Assembly (NCBI GenBank): GCA_029865225.1
Contig: JAOUHJ010000005.1
Span: 28,130 to 92,129, forward strand
From: Nitrospira sp.
Lineage (GTDB): Bacteria; Nitrospirota; Nitrospiria; Nitrospirales; Nitrospiraceae
Direction: 5' to 3'
DNA: 64,000 nt
Shown in pieces: positions 8,699-18,234 of this stretch (positions are counted from its first letter, which is position 1; every line of letters starts with the position of its first letter). A model generated the notes under the pieces. The model made no database searches, was not told the origin of the DNA, and saw only the letters and a program-made list of their open reading frames with translations. A program made the translations under genes and the position numbers.

Positions 8699-10333
8699 CT
8701 ACAACAAAATCCGAATTCCTAGCCCGAACAGAATCCAGAGCGACACGAGTCCCAATTGTCTGACACGGCTTGAGAACGCATGGAGCAGCAACTCGAAGGA
8801 GAAGAACAGCACGATGAGCTTTGCGGCGAAGATACCCAAGTGAGCGATGCCGGCATTGACTTCAGGAAGAAGCGGAAACGTCACAGCCAGAAATACCATC
8901 AAATAATCGAGCGGCGTGGTCTGGAAGCGATTATCTTCATTGAATCGAAGACTCAGAAGCACCATGATGGCGACCAGTAAAAAGAATGCGTTATGCACCA
9001 TGGTCATCACCGCCACGGAAGACACCCGCGCTCCTTCGCTGACATACAGGAGGAATGTCGTCCCCACGTAGAGTCCGCCCCGCACAAAATAGGGCGCGAC
9101 TTTGACGGAGAATGCCAACCCCAACAAGACGATGCCGAAGAGCGCCATCGAGAGGTATCCCACATCGTTCGGAACATGTGATGGGAGAAAGACCAACGCA
9201 ATCAAGAACAACGGGACGGCCACCGCCAAGAATTGAATCGGCAGATCGGTGAGCCATCGCTCCTTCATAAACCGCGTGACAGTGATATTTGAGACAAACA
9301 GTCCATCCCGTGACGAAGGTGTTGGGAGGAGGCCACGACCGGCAGCGATAAAGAGCATCAGCACGGTGATCGCAAGGAGGAGATAGAGAGGAAGAATCAG
9401 TGTATCCGACTCCCATCGCAATACGTAGGCGACCCCTAACATGCTGGCCTGAATCAGATAGATCGCGGTGACGGCTTCATAATGGGTCAACCCGACGCGC
9501 AGGAGTTTGTGGTGAACATGAGCGCGATCACCGACGAATGGGGAACGCCCCTCTGCCAACCGCTGACCCGTGACGCCAAGTGTATCCAGAAACGGTAACC
9601 CGAGTAAGAACAGGGACAGTGTGGGGCTAAACGGACCGCGCACCGAGTCCGTCAGCAAGATGACCAACACACCCATTATGAATCCTAGGAGCTGGCTGCC
9701 ACCATCGCCCATAAAGATTCGTGCTGGGTAGGTGTTGTATCGCAAGAAGCCTAAGAGGGCTCCAAGAAACGGAACCGTCAGCATCAGAACTGTTGAGTCA
9801 CTCGACAGATACGCCAGATAGGCAATCCCACTCAGTGTCAAAAATGACAATCCACCTGCCAATCCATCCAACCCATCCGTGAGGTTGACCGCGTTCGATA
9901 CTCCGATAAGAAATATGATGGTGAAGAGGCTTCCGAGCCACACAGGCGTTTCCGTTTCAGACAGAAACGGGAGTGTGGTAAATCGAACGTCACCACCCCA
10001 GACGACAACGAGAGCGCCAAGTAATTGTCCAACGAGTTTTGTCCGGTAGCCGAGATCGACCCGATCATCCCATACTCCAAACCCTACAATGATCATGCAT
10101 CCCAGCAACACAGAGATGGTGGTCGTATCCTTTGCTCCCCACCAGGCAATTGAGGCGCAGGCACCGATGGCAAAAGCGACGCCTCCAATTCTCGGAATAG
10201 GGTGTGCGTGGACTTTGCGCTCTCCAGGCAAATCCATCACCTGAAATCGTTCTGCGACTAGCCGTAAGAGAGGGATCAGGCCCATGCACAACAATAGGGC
10301 CGTCATGGAGCTAAAAAATAGTTCGTTGATCAT
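8699..10333 (-). CDS. WecA/MraY-like undecaprenyl-phosphate sugar-1-phosphate transferase
   Basis: A polytopic membrane enzyme that would start repeat-unit assembly by moving a sugar-1-phosphate from a UDP-sugar to undecaprenyl phosphate. Diagnostic motifs are present: WDDR (88-91), NAVNLTDGLDGLAGG (147-161), GDGGSQ (209-214) and HVHHKL (272-277). The catalytic core of about 330 residues is longer than usual: an extra C-terminal hydrophobic region of roughly 200 residues adds several predicted membrane segments, making 544 aa in total. It lies between the exosortase gene and prsT. The specific sugar cannot be read from the sequence. Confidence 0.88.
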   Translation of the reverse strand: MINELFFSSMTALLLCMGLIPLLRLVAERFQVMDLPGERKVHAHPIPRIGGVAFAIGACASIAWWGAKDTTTISVLLGCMIIVGFGVWDDRVDLGYRTKLVGQLLGALVVVWGGDVRFTTLPFLSETETPVWLGSLFTIIFLIGVSNAVNLTDGLDGLAGGLSFLTLSGIAYLAYLSSDSTVLMLTVPFLGALLGFLRYNTYPARIFMGDGGSQLLGFIMGVLVILLTDSVRGPFSPTLSLFLLGLPFLDTLGVTGQRLAEGRSPFVGDRAHVHHKLLRVGLTHYEAVTAIYLIQASMLGVAYVLRWESDTLILPLYLLLAITVLMLFIAAGRGLLPTPSSRDGLFVSNITVTRFMKERWLTDLPIQFLAVAVPLFLIALVFLPSHVPNDVGYLSMALFGIVLLGLAFSVKVAPYFVRGGLYVGTTFLLYVSEGARVSSVAVMTMVHNAFFLLVAIMVLLSLRFNEDNRFQTTPLDYLMVFLAVTFPLLPEVNAGIAHLGIFAAKLIVLFFSFELLLHAFSSRVRQLGLVSLWILFGLGIRILL

Positions 10334-10365
10334 CGAAGCATCCTTACCCGTTCAGCGGTCCTCAC

Positions 10366-11940
10366 TCAGTCAGGGACAAACCGATTCAATTCATGTCCGA
10401 TCTCGGCCGCAAACTCCTGGAGACGTTGGTCGACCATCGCCTCGGATTCACCTGGACCGACCAACGAGGCGAGTCTCACCAGCGCACCGTCGGTACGTTG
10501 TCGTGAGATCGCATCCCACAGCAAGAACAACTTGACCAAATACTCATCCGCGAGATACCGGTCCCGTTGCTTGAACCAGTACAGGACAACCTGCTTTTGA
10601 TCACCCTTGCGAATGACTGCACGATTCGCCATGACCGGCCGCTTCATCTGTGGTGACGACGGCAACTCCTTGTGAGTGAGGGAAGCGATCTCCCAACCTC
10701 CACCAGGCAAGCAACTCTTGGGTGAGTGGGCGGACTGCCCTTTTCGTTGTGATCCATAGTAGGCGGAATAGAAGTTGACCAGGTGCTCAGGACCTGAGCG
10801 GTAGTCGGCTAGCACGTAATCGTCAAATCGGAGTGCATCGATATACTGTTTTTCAAGCGGAAACCGCTCGCCTCGCCACGAGCCGATCTGCATCGGGAAG
10901 TCAACAAACGTCATCCTCTCAGGGGGAATCTCCTCACGATCGGCTAACGCGCTCGAAAGCACCGTAAATGGGATGAGCAGGGCTACGCTGCACAGATAGG
11001 CCGGACTAGGAGTAGGCACGATCCGGCTCGGTCTGGTCGACGTGCTCGCCGGACCAGAATCCTTGGACTGTTGTCCCCATGAAAACTGCACCAGGAATGG
11101 CTGATTCGGCTCGACTGCGCCGATCCTTCCCAACAACCCCATTTCTATGATCAGCAGGGCCAAACTCACCATGAAGATGACCCAGCCCTCGAAGAGATGG
11201 TAAAAGCCTTCCGCCGCCCCCTTTCCATAGAGTTCGACCAGTACGCCGATCATGCCGATCCGAAATCCATTGAGAAGGATTGAAATAGGAATCGCAGAGA
11301 GTACAAGAACAACTCGTTTCCACATCTTGTCCTTGAACAGATACGCGCAGAGCAGCGCAAGAGCCGTTAAGGGAAGCAGATACCGAATCCCACTACAGGC
11401 TTCGACAACCTGAAGCTGAACTTGTCCAAGATCGATGACATTGCCTTCGCGAAACGCGATCACCCCAACGAGCTGCAAACACCCGACTCCAAGGGATGAC
11501 GACCACAATTGAAGCTGGCTCGACAGATTCGCGTAGAAGAAGGTCGGAAGTGGGATCGCGGTCAAAAGATATCCAAGAGGAAATGCGATGGCTTGAGCCC
11601 CCCGAAGACCGAGTAGCGTGATGGATAACCCAACCAAGACGACCCACAATGAGACATGCAAGAGGACAAACAACGTGGACAGCTCCCCTACCACATAGAG
11701 GATGAGCCCCACCGTAATGATAGGGATCCCCCACCAGGACTTTTCCTTGGCAATCTGGCTGAGACGATGACGTGATTGCCAAACTAAATACCCGCTGATG
11801 AAAGGCACAAATATCCCATGACTAGAGTCCTCGCTACCAAGCCATCGGCTCAACAGAAACACGAGGCTGTCCGCATACATGTATGCGAGGAGCGAAACGA
11901 TCAGAGCCGATGCGATAACAAGGGAGCGTGTGCTAGACAT
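10366..11940 (-). CDS. xrtA: exosortase A fused to an EpsI (DUF3485) domain
   Basis: An integral-membrane transpeptidase predicted to cleave the PEP-CTERM sorting signal and attach the protein to surface glycan or lipid. Residues 1 to about 270 form an eight-helix exosortase core with the expected catalytic triad: Cys182 (EACSGIRYLLP), Arg227 (NGFRIG) and His248 (FYHLFEG). From about residue 310 a soluble domain of about 210 residues matches EpsI/DUF3485 (MQIGSWRGERFPLEK, then SAHSPKSCLPGGGWEI). The XrtA-EpsI fusion is the usual form in EPS-linked exosortase A systems. A likely substrate is encoded just upstream (12122-12835). Confidence 0.93.
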   Translation of the reverse strand: MSSTRSLVIASALIVSLLAYMYADSLVFLLSRWLGSEDSSHGIFVPFISGYLVWQSRHRLSQIAKEKSWWGIPIITVGLILYVVGELSTLFVLLHVSLWVVLVGLSITLLGLRGAQAIAFPLGYLLTAIPLPTFFYANLSSQLQLWSSSLGVGCLQLVGVIAFREGNVIDLGQVQLQVVEACSGIRYLLPLTALALLCAYLFKDKMWKRVVLVLSAIPISILLNGFRIGMIGVLVELYGKGAAEGFYHLFEGWVIFMVSLALLIIEMGLLGRIGAVEPNQPFLVQFSWGQQSKDSGPASTSTRPSRIVPTPSPAYLCSVALLIPFTVLSSALADREEIPPERMTFVDFPMQIGSWRGERFPLEKQYIDALRFDDYVLADYRSGPEHLVNFYSAYYGSQRKGQSAHSPKSCLPGGGWEIASLTHKELPSSPQMKRPVMANRAVIRKGDQKQVVLYWFKQRDRYLADEYLVKLFLLWDAISRQRTDGALVRLASLVGPGESEAMVDQRLQEFAAEIGHELNRFVPD

Positions 11941-12064
11941 GAGACAGCGGCGTTGAACCGTTAATCAGGAATAATCCGAACAAGTTATCGATTCGGAAGA
12001 GTAGGTCGATACGCGATTGTGTATCGGAACCTTTTTTCTGTCGATTGATTTCGCAGAAAGAACC

Positions 12065-12096
12065 GGGCTTGATACCCATCACAGGGTATCAAGCCC
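12065..12096 (-). terminator. hairpin downstream of the PEP-CTERM gene
   Basis: GGGCTTGATACCC at 12065-12077 is perfectly complementary to GGGTATCAAGCCC at 12084-12096, with a 6-nt loop. The 13-bp stem lies 25 nt past the PEP-CTERM stop and before the exosortase gene. A following U-run on the minus strand is weak (GGTTCTTTC), so it may be a processing or partial-termination hairpin that sets the substrate-to-exosortase ratio. Confidence 0.65.
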
Positions 12097-12121
12097 CAAC
12101 GATCAGGAACGAGGTGTTCGA

Positions 12122-12835
12122 CTAGACCTTGGATCCGTGGAGATTCCTCAAGCCACCCGCACCCAAACCAACCAAGGAGATCAGCCCAGCACCGAAGAGC
12201 ACCACCGCTGCCGGCAATGGGACCGCTGTCAAACTGGTGATCGATCCGACATAGGCGGACGGAATGCCACCCGCATCCTCGAAAAAGAGCCGCCACCTCA
12301 CACGATCTGAGGCTGGAACGCCCCCCAGACTCCCAAAACTGGGTGGATCTTGTAGGCTTGTATCACTAAACAATCCCCCTCCCGTACGGTCGTAGCGAAG
12401 ATCAAAGTTGAACGGTGCAAAGGCGCCGTCAGCCGGGTTGCCCGTCGGCACCAGTAGTTCAGTACTAGTCGCTGCAGAGACCAATGCCCAGCGATCGAGA
12501 GTGCCACCGAACAGCGACGGCATATCCTTCGCAACCGTCACGGCGTTGGCGCCAGGAGTATACGTCGACGTATACTGGAGTATCCCGTTGGCACTATAAC
12601 TCCAGGTGAAGTCCGTTACCGCGCCATTGTAGACCCCACCACTCCCACTCCTTGCGTTGTCGAAGGTAAAGGTGCCGGAAACGGAGTAGATACTACTGGG
12701 ATCGTTGTCAAAGTTTCCGGCGAACGAGTAGGTCACCGGGGCAGCTTGCGCTGCTGCGAAAGGAACCAACAAGGAACAGACCGCGGCAGCCGCTAGTATG
12801 CCCCCTCTGCTAAACAATGATCGAATCATCCTCAT
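12122..12835 (-). CDS. PEP-CTERM sorting-domain protein
   Basis: A 237-aa secreted protein and the probable substrate of the adjacent exosortase. It has a Sec signal peptide (residues 1 to about 31, ending AAAQAA). The middle is Gly/Ser/Thr-rich with no recognised enzyme domain, beginning VTYSFAGNFDNDPSS. The C-terminus is a PEP-CTERM signal: the variant motif VPLPAAVVLFGAGL, a hydrophobic helix, then basic residues (RNLHGSKV). The first residue of the PEP triad is replaced (P-L-P), a known common variant. A clear ribosome site (AGAAGGAG) precedes the ATG. A sigma-54-type promoter lies upstream and a hairpin downstream, so it is probably its own transcription unit. Confidence 0.9.
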   Translation of the reverse strand: MRMIRSLFSRGGILAAAAVCSLLVPFAAAQAAPVTYSFAGNFDNDPSSIYSVSGTFTFDNARSGSGGVYNGAVTDFTWSYSANGILQYTSTYTPGANAVTVAKDMPSLFGGTLDRWALVSAATSTELLVPTGNPADGAFAPFNFDLRYDRTGGGLFSDTSLQDPPSFGSLGGVPASDRVRWRLFFEDAGGIPSAYVGSITSLTAVPLPAAVVLFGAGLISLVGLGAGGLRNLHGSKV

Positions 12836-12902
12836 ATCACCGCTCCTTCTAGATGTTGGTTAGAGGTTGGTCATTAGGAACACGCATGAATTGAACTTCT
12901 AC

Positions 12903-12918
12903 AGCAAATCTCGGGCCA
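12903..12918 (-). promoter_or_regulatory. sigma-54 (-24/-12) promoter for the PEP-CTERM gene
   Basis: On the minus strand TGGCCCGAGATTTGCT matches the RpoN consensus TGGCACG-N4-TTGCT with one mismatch, and the key GG and GC doublets are exactly 10 nt apart. Transcription would begin near 12893 and leave a leader of about 58 nt before the ATG at 12835. Exosortase loci often encode a sigma-54 activator (PrsR), which supports the call, although no prsK/prsR lies in this window. Confidence 0.7.
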
Positions 12919-13021
12919 TCTTTCGATCCGACCTATGTCCATGCAAAACCAAGAATCATGATGGAAGGTCGTAGTAGCCACTGTGTCTAGCTTCCTGCAG
13001 CATTGTTCAAAATTGTCTGCG

Positions 13022-14347
13022 TCAGCGACCCCGCGGCAAAACTTTCCCAGCACTCAGCCTCTCATCGTTGTACTGTTCCCATGTTTCCTCGTACAGGCTT
13101 TCCCTCTTGTCGGACTGAGAGGATGTCATGTGGCCGACCGTTTCGATCAGAGCACTCAGTTTTCTAGCAAGCGCGGTCCGATCGAAATGCTTGATGACAT
13201 AGGTTCGTCCATTCCTGCCCAGCTGTTGACACAACTCAGGTTTTCGAGACAGCTCCAACACTTTGGCAGCCAATTCATCGGGTTGTTCAGGCTCGATGCA
13301 AAGACCTGCCTGTGCTGCATGGATAAGTTCTGCGCTTTCTCCTTCCACGCCTAATAGTATTGGTTTCTCCATTGCCAGGCTCTCGAAAATCTTTGACGGA
13401 ATCACCGTCTTAAAGAGCTCCGACTTCTTGAGTAGCACGAGACTGACATCCGACAGCGCCCAAAGCTCGCGCATGCGGCTCTTCGGTTGTTGATCGAGCA
13501 TCACGACGTTATCGAGTCCCATCTCGTGTCGCATGCGTACGAGTGCTTGACGTTCAGCTCCATCGCCGACCATCAGGAAGACAACATGCTTTGAATGACT
13601 CAATCGATGGGCTGCCTGCAAAACCGTCTCAAGATGATGCGCCATGCCATGAGTCCCGAAATAGGACACGACAAACTTTCCCTTGACTCCAAGTTGCTCT
13701 GCCAAAGAACCCACTTTGTCACATGGAGCATATTGGGCGAGATCAACGCCATTCTTGATGACCACGATTTTGTCGTCTTCGATACCCTTGTTCAGCATGT
13801 ATGCTCGAAATGCATCGGTGACCGGTACGATCCGATCCGCCTTGCGATAGGCGAATCGCTCGATCCATTCGAGCATCTGAATGATTGCAGGACTTTTGAT
13901 GGCGCCCACAGCCACAATGGATTCTGGCCATAGATCACGGATCTCCAGCACCCAAGGGATTCGTCGCAGTCTGCTGACCACGTACCCTGCGAGACCATTA
14001 AAGAATTGTGGAGAGGTTGAAAGAACGACGTCCGCTTTCGGCAGAAAGAGGGACACGACGGAGGCGGAACACATGTATGAGATGTAGTTTAGGGTTCGTT
14101 TGAAGAACCCTTCGTTCGCCGTAATGAACGTCCACACCCTGAGAACAGTGATGCCGTCTCTTGTTTCGCGCTGATACAACCGATTGCGATAACCTTCATA
14201 GACTTTTCCTTGTGGATGATTCGGGGCACAGGTCACTACTGTCACCTGGTGACCGTCTTTCACCCACTGCCGACAATGTTCGTACGTTCTAGTCGCGGGG
14301 GCGTTCACCTCCGGAGGGAAATAATGTGATAGGAAGAGAATTCGCAT
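13022..14347 (-). CDS. GT4-family glycosyltransferase (WbuB-like)
   Basis: A 441-aa GT-B fold glycosyltransferase that would add a sugar to the lipid-linked EPS repeat unit at the cytoplasmic face of the membrane. The N-terminus MRILFLSHYFPPEVNAPATR and the segment DLWPESIVAVG are typical of the WbuB/WcaI-type subgroup. The C-terminal nucleotide-sugar region shows VSYFGTHGMAHHLETVLQAA, then IPSKIFESLAMEKPILLG. The start overlaps the end of the heparinase-like gene by 59 nt, suggesting translational coupling. Donor and acceptor sugars are unknown. Confidence 0.85.
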   Translation of the reverse strand: MRILFLSHYFPPEVNAPATRTYEHCRQWVKDGHQVTVVTCAPNHPQGKVYEGYRNRLYQRETRDGITVLRVWTFITANEGFFKRTLNYISYMCSASVVSLFLPKADVVLSTSPQFFNGLAGYVVSRLRRIPWVLEIRDLWPESIVAVGAIKSPAIIQMLEWIERFAYRKADRIVPVTDAFRAYMLNKGIEDDKIVVIKNGVDLAQYAPCDKVGSLAEQLGVKGKFVVSYFGTHGMAHHLETVLQAAHRLSHSKHVVFLMVGDGAERQALVRMRHEMGLDNVVMLDQQPKSRMRELWALSDVSLVLLKKSELFKTVIPSKIFESLAMEKPILLGVEGESAELIHAAQAGLCIEPEQPDELAAKVLELSRKPELCQQLGRNGRTYVIKHFDRTALARKLSALIETVGHMTSSQSDKRESLYEETWEQYNDERLSAGKVLPRGR

Positions 14348-16064
14348 GCCTGAGGGCCTTGCTGTAATAGTTCGTCGTCTTTTGGATTCGATAGCTCAGT
14401 TGAAGAGGAAGCTCTCCCGAACAAGAAAAGACTAGCACAAGGTTTCTCTGGCTCAAACCAAACTCTGGAAAGTAGCAGCCCTGCTCAATCTTCATTTGGC
14501 AGGTATTTGAAGCCTCGATGATGGCGACGGCGTCGCCATCGTGTTCAATCCTGATACTGCTCGGGCTCAATTGAGTAACGGTAAAGTCGGGATGAATGTG
14601 AACAAAGCTTTCCATCTGATGGATTCCTGCTCCCTCCAAAACATCCGTCACAATCCAAGCTCCCCGTTTCTCGTATGAGATGCGCCTTCTATGGATTGGC
14701 CTTCCAAGCAGCTTTCTGTATCCGTCATGCGCTCCTTCAAACAAGACGGATCCATCCCCTATCTCAGCGATATGACCATGGATAGGCCTCGCCCGCCGTG
14801 CGACCCGAAAGACACCCCATATCTCTGATTGCTCCTTGCCATCAATCAGGACGGTATTATGGGCTTTGGTACTCCGCGCATACGCTCGTTCCCAACTCGG
14901 CTCATAGTCAAACACTCCGCTGTCGACAATAACTCGTCGTCCATCGATCATCAGCTCATAGCTCAGAACATCGCAGTGGGCATGGGCGGGGTTATACTCA
15001 GCACCAATAGGCCCACAATCAACAATGATCATGTCGTCATCCTGACGCCAGACATAGTACCCGCTGGACGGATAGGCACGGACCATCAGTCTGTTTGATT
15101 GAGCAGGAGCGTTGTACTTAATGACTCGCTCAGCGTAGGCAGAGATCTGATAAGGAGTTGGTGCAATACCCAATGCTGAATCGTTGAAAAGCGGAATCGC
15201 ACCGTCCGGCAAGCATATGCCGTTCAGGAAATCAACGGCCTTCGTGACCTTGCCGAAAAACTCGTGTACCATATCGCATGGAATGACAGCAGATGAATTC
15301 CGGGCGAGATTCAAGACATCGAGATAATCTACCAAGCAGATAGAGTGATACATAGGGCTCCGCTCGAAGTGCCCCCCATCAGCCAAAAATTGTTCGGCGA
15401 GCTCTTCTCGCAGAATCTTTAGCCCTTTTTGAAACCATCGGTCTGCATCAATTCCCTCGAAGTAGACTCCGGCAAAGAATAGAGCCACTCCATTTTTCAG
15501 ATAATGATTCGCCAAGAAGTGATATTCAATATTTTGCTCAAGCCACAGAGCTTGTTGATAGAGACTTTCAACCCAATCGTCCTTAAGTAGATCCTCGGTT
15601 CCTCCTTTGAAAGAACTGTGCCCTATGGCGAGAAAGAATTTGATCCAATTGACGATCCTGAGTGAGACCGTATAGGGCTCCCACGCATCCTCAGCCCCCT
15701 CAGGGTTGTGCTGTATCCAATCGGTAATCAGAAGACTTTTACTGTCATACGATCGATGAGGGTCGTGCAAATAATCAAAATAATGCAGGTTATACCGCCA
15801 CAACTTCGGCATATCCTTGCTGACCCAATCGACATGTCCAGGCTGGTGGGACTTCGACTGCCTCAGGAAACAGAACGATCGATCGTCTCCGGTGGAGCTG
15901 GATACACAAACCCCTGGTACCATGGAAATGCCGAAACGGATCTTGGCACTGGATGTTTTAACTATCGATCCGGATTGATGAAGAATTCGTCGTCGAAGAA
16001 AGTAGGCGACCTGTGAAGGACGAAGATAGGCAAGCGTCCTGAGATAGAGGCCCAGCTGCTTCAT
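14289..16064 (-). CDS. heparinase II/III-family polysaccharide enzyme
   Basis: A 591-aa protein of the heparinase II/III-like family (alginate-lyase-type N-terminal toroid plus C-terminal beta-sandwich). Seen features are the N-terminal helical region with RPSQVAYFLRRRIL, the segment WKFFLAIG-like helices, NPAHAHCDVLSYELMIDGR with the family's His cluster, and DSGVFDYEPS. No signal peptide is apparent. In EPS and O-antigen clusters such proteins commonly sit next to a bi-domain oxidoreductase, as here (13 nt upstream), and may modify or trim the polymer. The substrate is unknown. Lyase activity is inferred from family only. Confidence 0.82.
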   Translation of the reverse strand: MKQLGLYLRTLAYLRPSQVAYFLRRRILHQSGSIVKTSSAKIRFGISMVPGVCVSSSTGDDRSFCFLRQSKSHQPGHVDWVSKDMPKLWRYNLHYFDYLHDPHRSYDSKSLLITDWIQHNPEGAEDAWEPYTVSLRIVNWIKFFLAIGHSSFKGGTEDLLKDDWVESLYQQALWLEQNIEYHFLANHYLKNGVALFFAGVYFEGIDADRWFQKGLKILREELAEQFLADGGHFERSPMYHSICLVDYLDVLNLARNSSAVIPCDMVHEFFGKVTKAVDFLNGICLPDGAIPLFNDSALGIAPTPYQISAYAERVIKYNAPAQSNRLMVRAYPSSGYYVWRQDDDMIIVDCGPIGAEYNPAHAHCDVLSYELMIDGRRVIVDSGVFDYEPSWERAYARSTKAHNTVLIDGKEQSEIWGVFRVARRARPIHGHIAEIGDGSVLFEGAHDGYRKLLGRPIHRRRISYEKRGAWIVTDVLEGAGIHQMESFVHIHPDFTVTQLSPSSIRIEHDGDAVAIIEASNTCQMKIEQGCYFPEFGLSQRNLVLVFSCSGELPLQLSYRIQKTTNYYSKALRHANSLPITLFPSGGERPRD

Positions 16065-16077
16065 GAAGGAAAGGAGC

Positions 16078-18234
16078 CTATGTGAGTGAATCCATGATGT
16101 CGAAGGTCACCTCTGTCACCTCTACAAGTTCATTCCAAGGTATTGGAGAGCCCTTACCCTGGCGAATTGCGTCTACGAAAGCGGCAACACATGCGACCTG
16201 TCCTTTATCCTGGTTCCAGAGATCCATTTTTCGAAATCCAGACCATCCGTAACCACGAAGCTTTCTGAAGTTATCCAACTTCAACACCTTGCCACCACAA
16301 AACACTTCGAGCTGTTCTTTGGGAAATGCCTTATGCCCGTTGGAAAAATAATGGACGGTTCCCATGGATCCATCCTCAAATCGTAAGGTGACGGTTACTT
16401 TATCCTCGGCTACTATGGCACCCGGTGTTTTGCCCGTCGTCATAGCTTGGACGGCAAGGATCGGTGATCCGGCCAAAAAGCGAAGGAGGTCGACAAAATG
16501 GCAGCCTTCGCCAACGATACGCCCTCCCCCGATCAGTCGGTCCTGGGTCCAATGTTCATGAGGAATATGACCGGCGTTGACCGTCATGACAAACGTTTTT
16601 GGCTCCCTGACTCCATCAAGCAACTGTTTCATGCGCTGAATGTGTGGGGCAAACCGGCGATTGAAGCCTACCATCACCAGAGGTGGCGATACCTGCGCCC
16701 TGACGCATTCGTCATACACTTCAGAGAGTTCCGTCAATGCCTCTCGCGTGATCGCCAAGGGCTTCTCGACGAAGACATGTTTCCCTACCCTCAAGGCTTC
16801 GCCGGCGAGTGCCGCATGGCTATCATGCCGCGTCGCAATGATGATGGTATTGATGTGAGGAGACTCAATAACACTTCTCCCGTCGCTCGTGATCTCCGAA
16901 AATCCAAACTTACTCCCTGCGTGAGCAGCGCTGACGCCTGTGCTGCTTGCGACCGCTCGAAACGGAACTCCCGTCTTCTGAAAAGCCGGCAACAGAACTT
17001 GCGTGGCATAGTTTCCAGCGCCAATACACCCGATGACCGGGGTAGCAGCAGACCGATCCCCGTCGGGAGGTTCTTCTGATCGGACAATCGTTCGCCTCAG
17101 CAATCGACTTTGAGAAAAGGCATCTGGTTCAGGATATTCGAGAACGATCCCGAGTGACGGAACGCGGCTTGAAATGATGTCATACGCGGTCGTGGCCTGA
17201 TCAAACGGAATATGATGAGAGATGAGTAAGTCCGTCTGGAGGCGGTGATCCGCCAGCATGTCGAGAACTGCCTCGAAGTTACGCTGCTCGGTCCACCGGA
17301 CGTAGCCAAGAGGATAGTCATGGCCATTGTCCTCATACGCACTGTCGTAGCGCCCAGGTCCGTAGGAGCAGGACACTTGAAAACTCAGTTCCTTTTCATA
17401 GAAGTCCGCGCGAGACAGTTCCAGCCCCGTGACACCCACCAACACAATTCGACCTCGTTTTCGACACATCTGTGCCGCATGATGAACTGGGTCGTTGCTC
17501 TTTGTGGAAGCCGTGATGATCACCGCATCGACGCCGCGTCCTCTTGAAAACACCATCGCCGCCCCAAGCGGATCTGCATTTTGATTGAGATCGACCGTTT
17601 CTGCGCCAAGCTTTTGAGCGAGCGCCAACTTACTTGTATCGTAATCCAGCCCCAACACTCGGCACCCATGAGCCTTCAACAACTGAACGGTCATCAATCC
17701 GATCAGCCCCAAACCAGAAACCACTACAGCTTCACCCAGGGTTGGTTGAATCAGCCGGATGCCCTGTAACCCTATCGCACCGATAACCGTAAAGGCTGCT
17801 GCCTCATCACTGACGCAATCCGGGACCTTCGCACAGAGATTCTTGGGAACACAGACGATCTCCGCGTGCTTTCCGTTTGAGGCCACTCGATCCCCGACTG
17901 AAAAGCCAGTGACTCCCTGGCCGACCTCAAGCACCGTCCCGACGTTGCAATAGCCCATCGGCAAGGGCTGATCCAGCTTGTTGCGAACAGCCTCCAGTGT
18001 CGGCACCACCCCATCGGTCTTGACCTTATCCAGCACCATCCGAACCTTTTCCGGCTGCTGACGCGCTTTGTCGAGTAGATTGGCCTTGCCAAATTCGACC
18101 AGCATGCGCTCGGTCCCCACTGAGACAAGGGACCGCGTCGTTCGGATGAGCAGGTGATTCACCCTAGCTTTCGGGCTTGGAATATCAGCGAGATGAGTCA
18201 CACCGGAAGCAAGATTTTGCAAAATCTGTTTCAT
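16078..18234 (-). CDS. bi-domain oxidoreductase (zinc-type dehydrogenase + Gfo/Idh/MocA)
   Basis: A 718-aa fusion. Residues 1 to about 370 are a medium-chain dehydrogenase with a Rossmann motif (VVSGLGLIGLMTVQLL) and an SVGTERMLVEFGKANLLDKA N-terminus. Residues about 400 onward are a Gfo/Idh/MocA oxidoreductase: IGCIGAGNYATQVLLPAF binds the dinucleotide, EKPLAI is the family's conserved EKP, and GFNRRFAPH follows. This fusion is recurrent in surface-glycan clusters and presumably makes or modifies an unusual sugar. It overlaps the upstream adenylate-forming gene by 4 nt and is followed by the heparinase-like gene. Confidence 0.85.
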   Translation of the reverse strand: MKQILQNLASGVTHLADIPSPKARVNHLLIRTTRSLVSVGTERMLVEFGKANLLDKARQQPEKVRMVLDKVKTDGVVPTLEAVRNKLDQPLPMGYCNVGTVLEVGQGVTGFSVGDRVASNGKHAEIVCVPKNLCAKVPDCVSDEAAAFTVIGAIGLQGIRLIQPTLGEAVVVSGLGLIGLMTVQLLKAHGCRVLGLDYDTSKLALAQKLGAETVDLNQNADPLGAAMVFSRGRGVDAVIITASTKSNDPVHHAAQMCRKRGRIVLVGVTGLELSRADFYEKELSFQVSCSYGPGRYDSAYEDNGHDYPLGYVRWTEQRNFEAVLDMLADHRLQTDLLISHHIPFDQATTAYDIISSRVPSLGIVLEYPEPDAFSQSRLLRRTIVRSEEPPDGDRSAATPVIGCIGAGNYATQVLLPAFQKTGVPFRAVASSTGVSAAHAGSKFGFSEITSDGRSVIESPHINTIIIATRHDSHAALAGEALRVGKHVFVEKPLAITREALTELSEVYDECVRAQVSPPLVMVGFNRRFAPHIQRMKQLLDGVREPKTFVMTVNAGHIPHEHWTQDRLIGGGRIVGEGCHFVDLLRFLAGSPILAVQAMTTGKTPGAIVAEDKVTVTLRFEDGSMGTVHYFSNGHKAFPKEQLEVFCGGKVLKLDNFRKLRGYGWSGFRKMDLWNQDKGQVACVAAFVDAIRQGKGSPIPWNELVEVTEVTFDIMDSLT

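Noticed and set aside
12122..12835. Autotransporter or adhesin reading of the Gly/Ser-rich secreted protein
   Set aside because: The C-terminus is a PEP-CTERM signal next to an exosortase gene, with no barrel domain.
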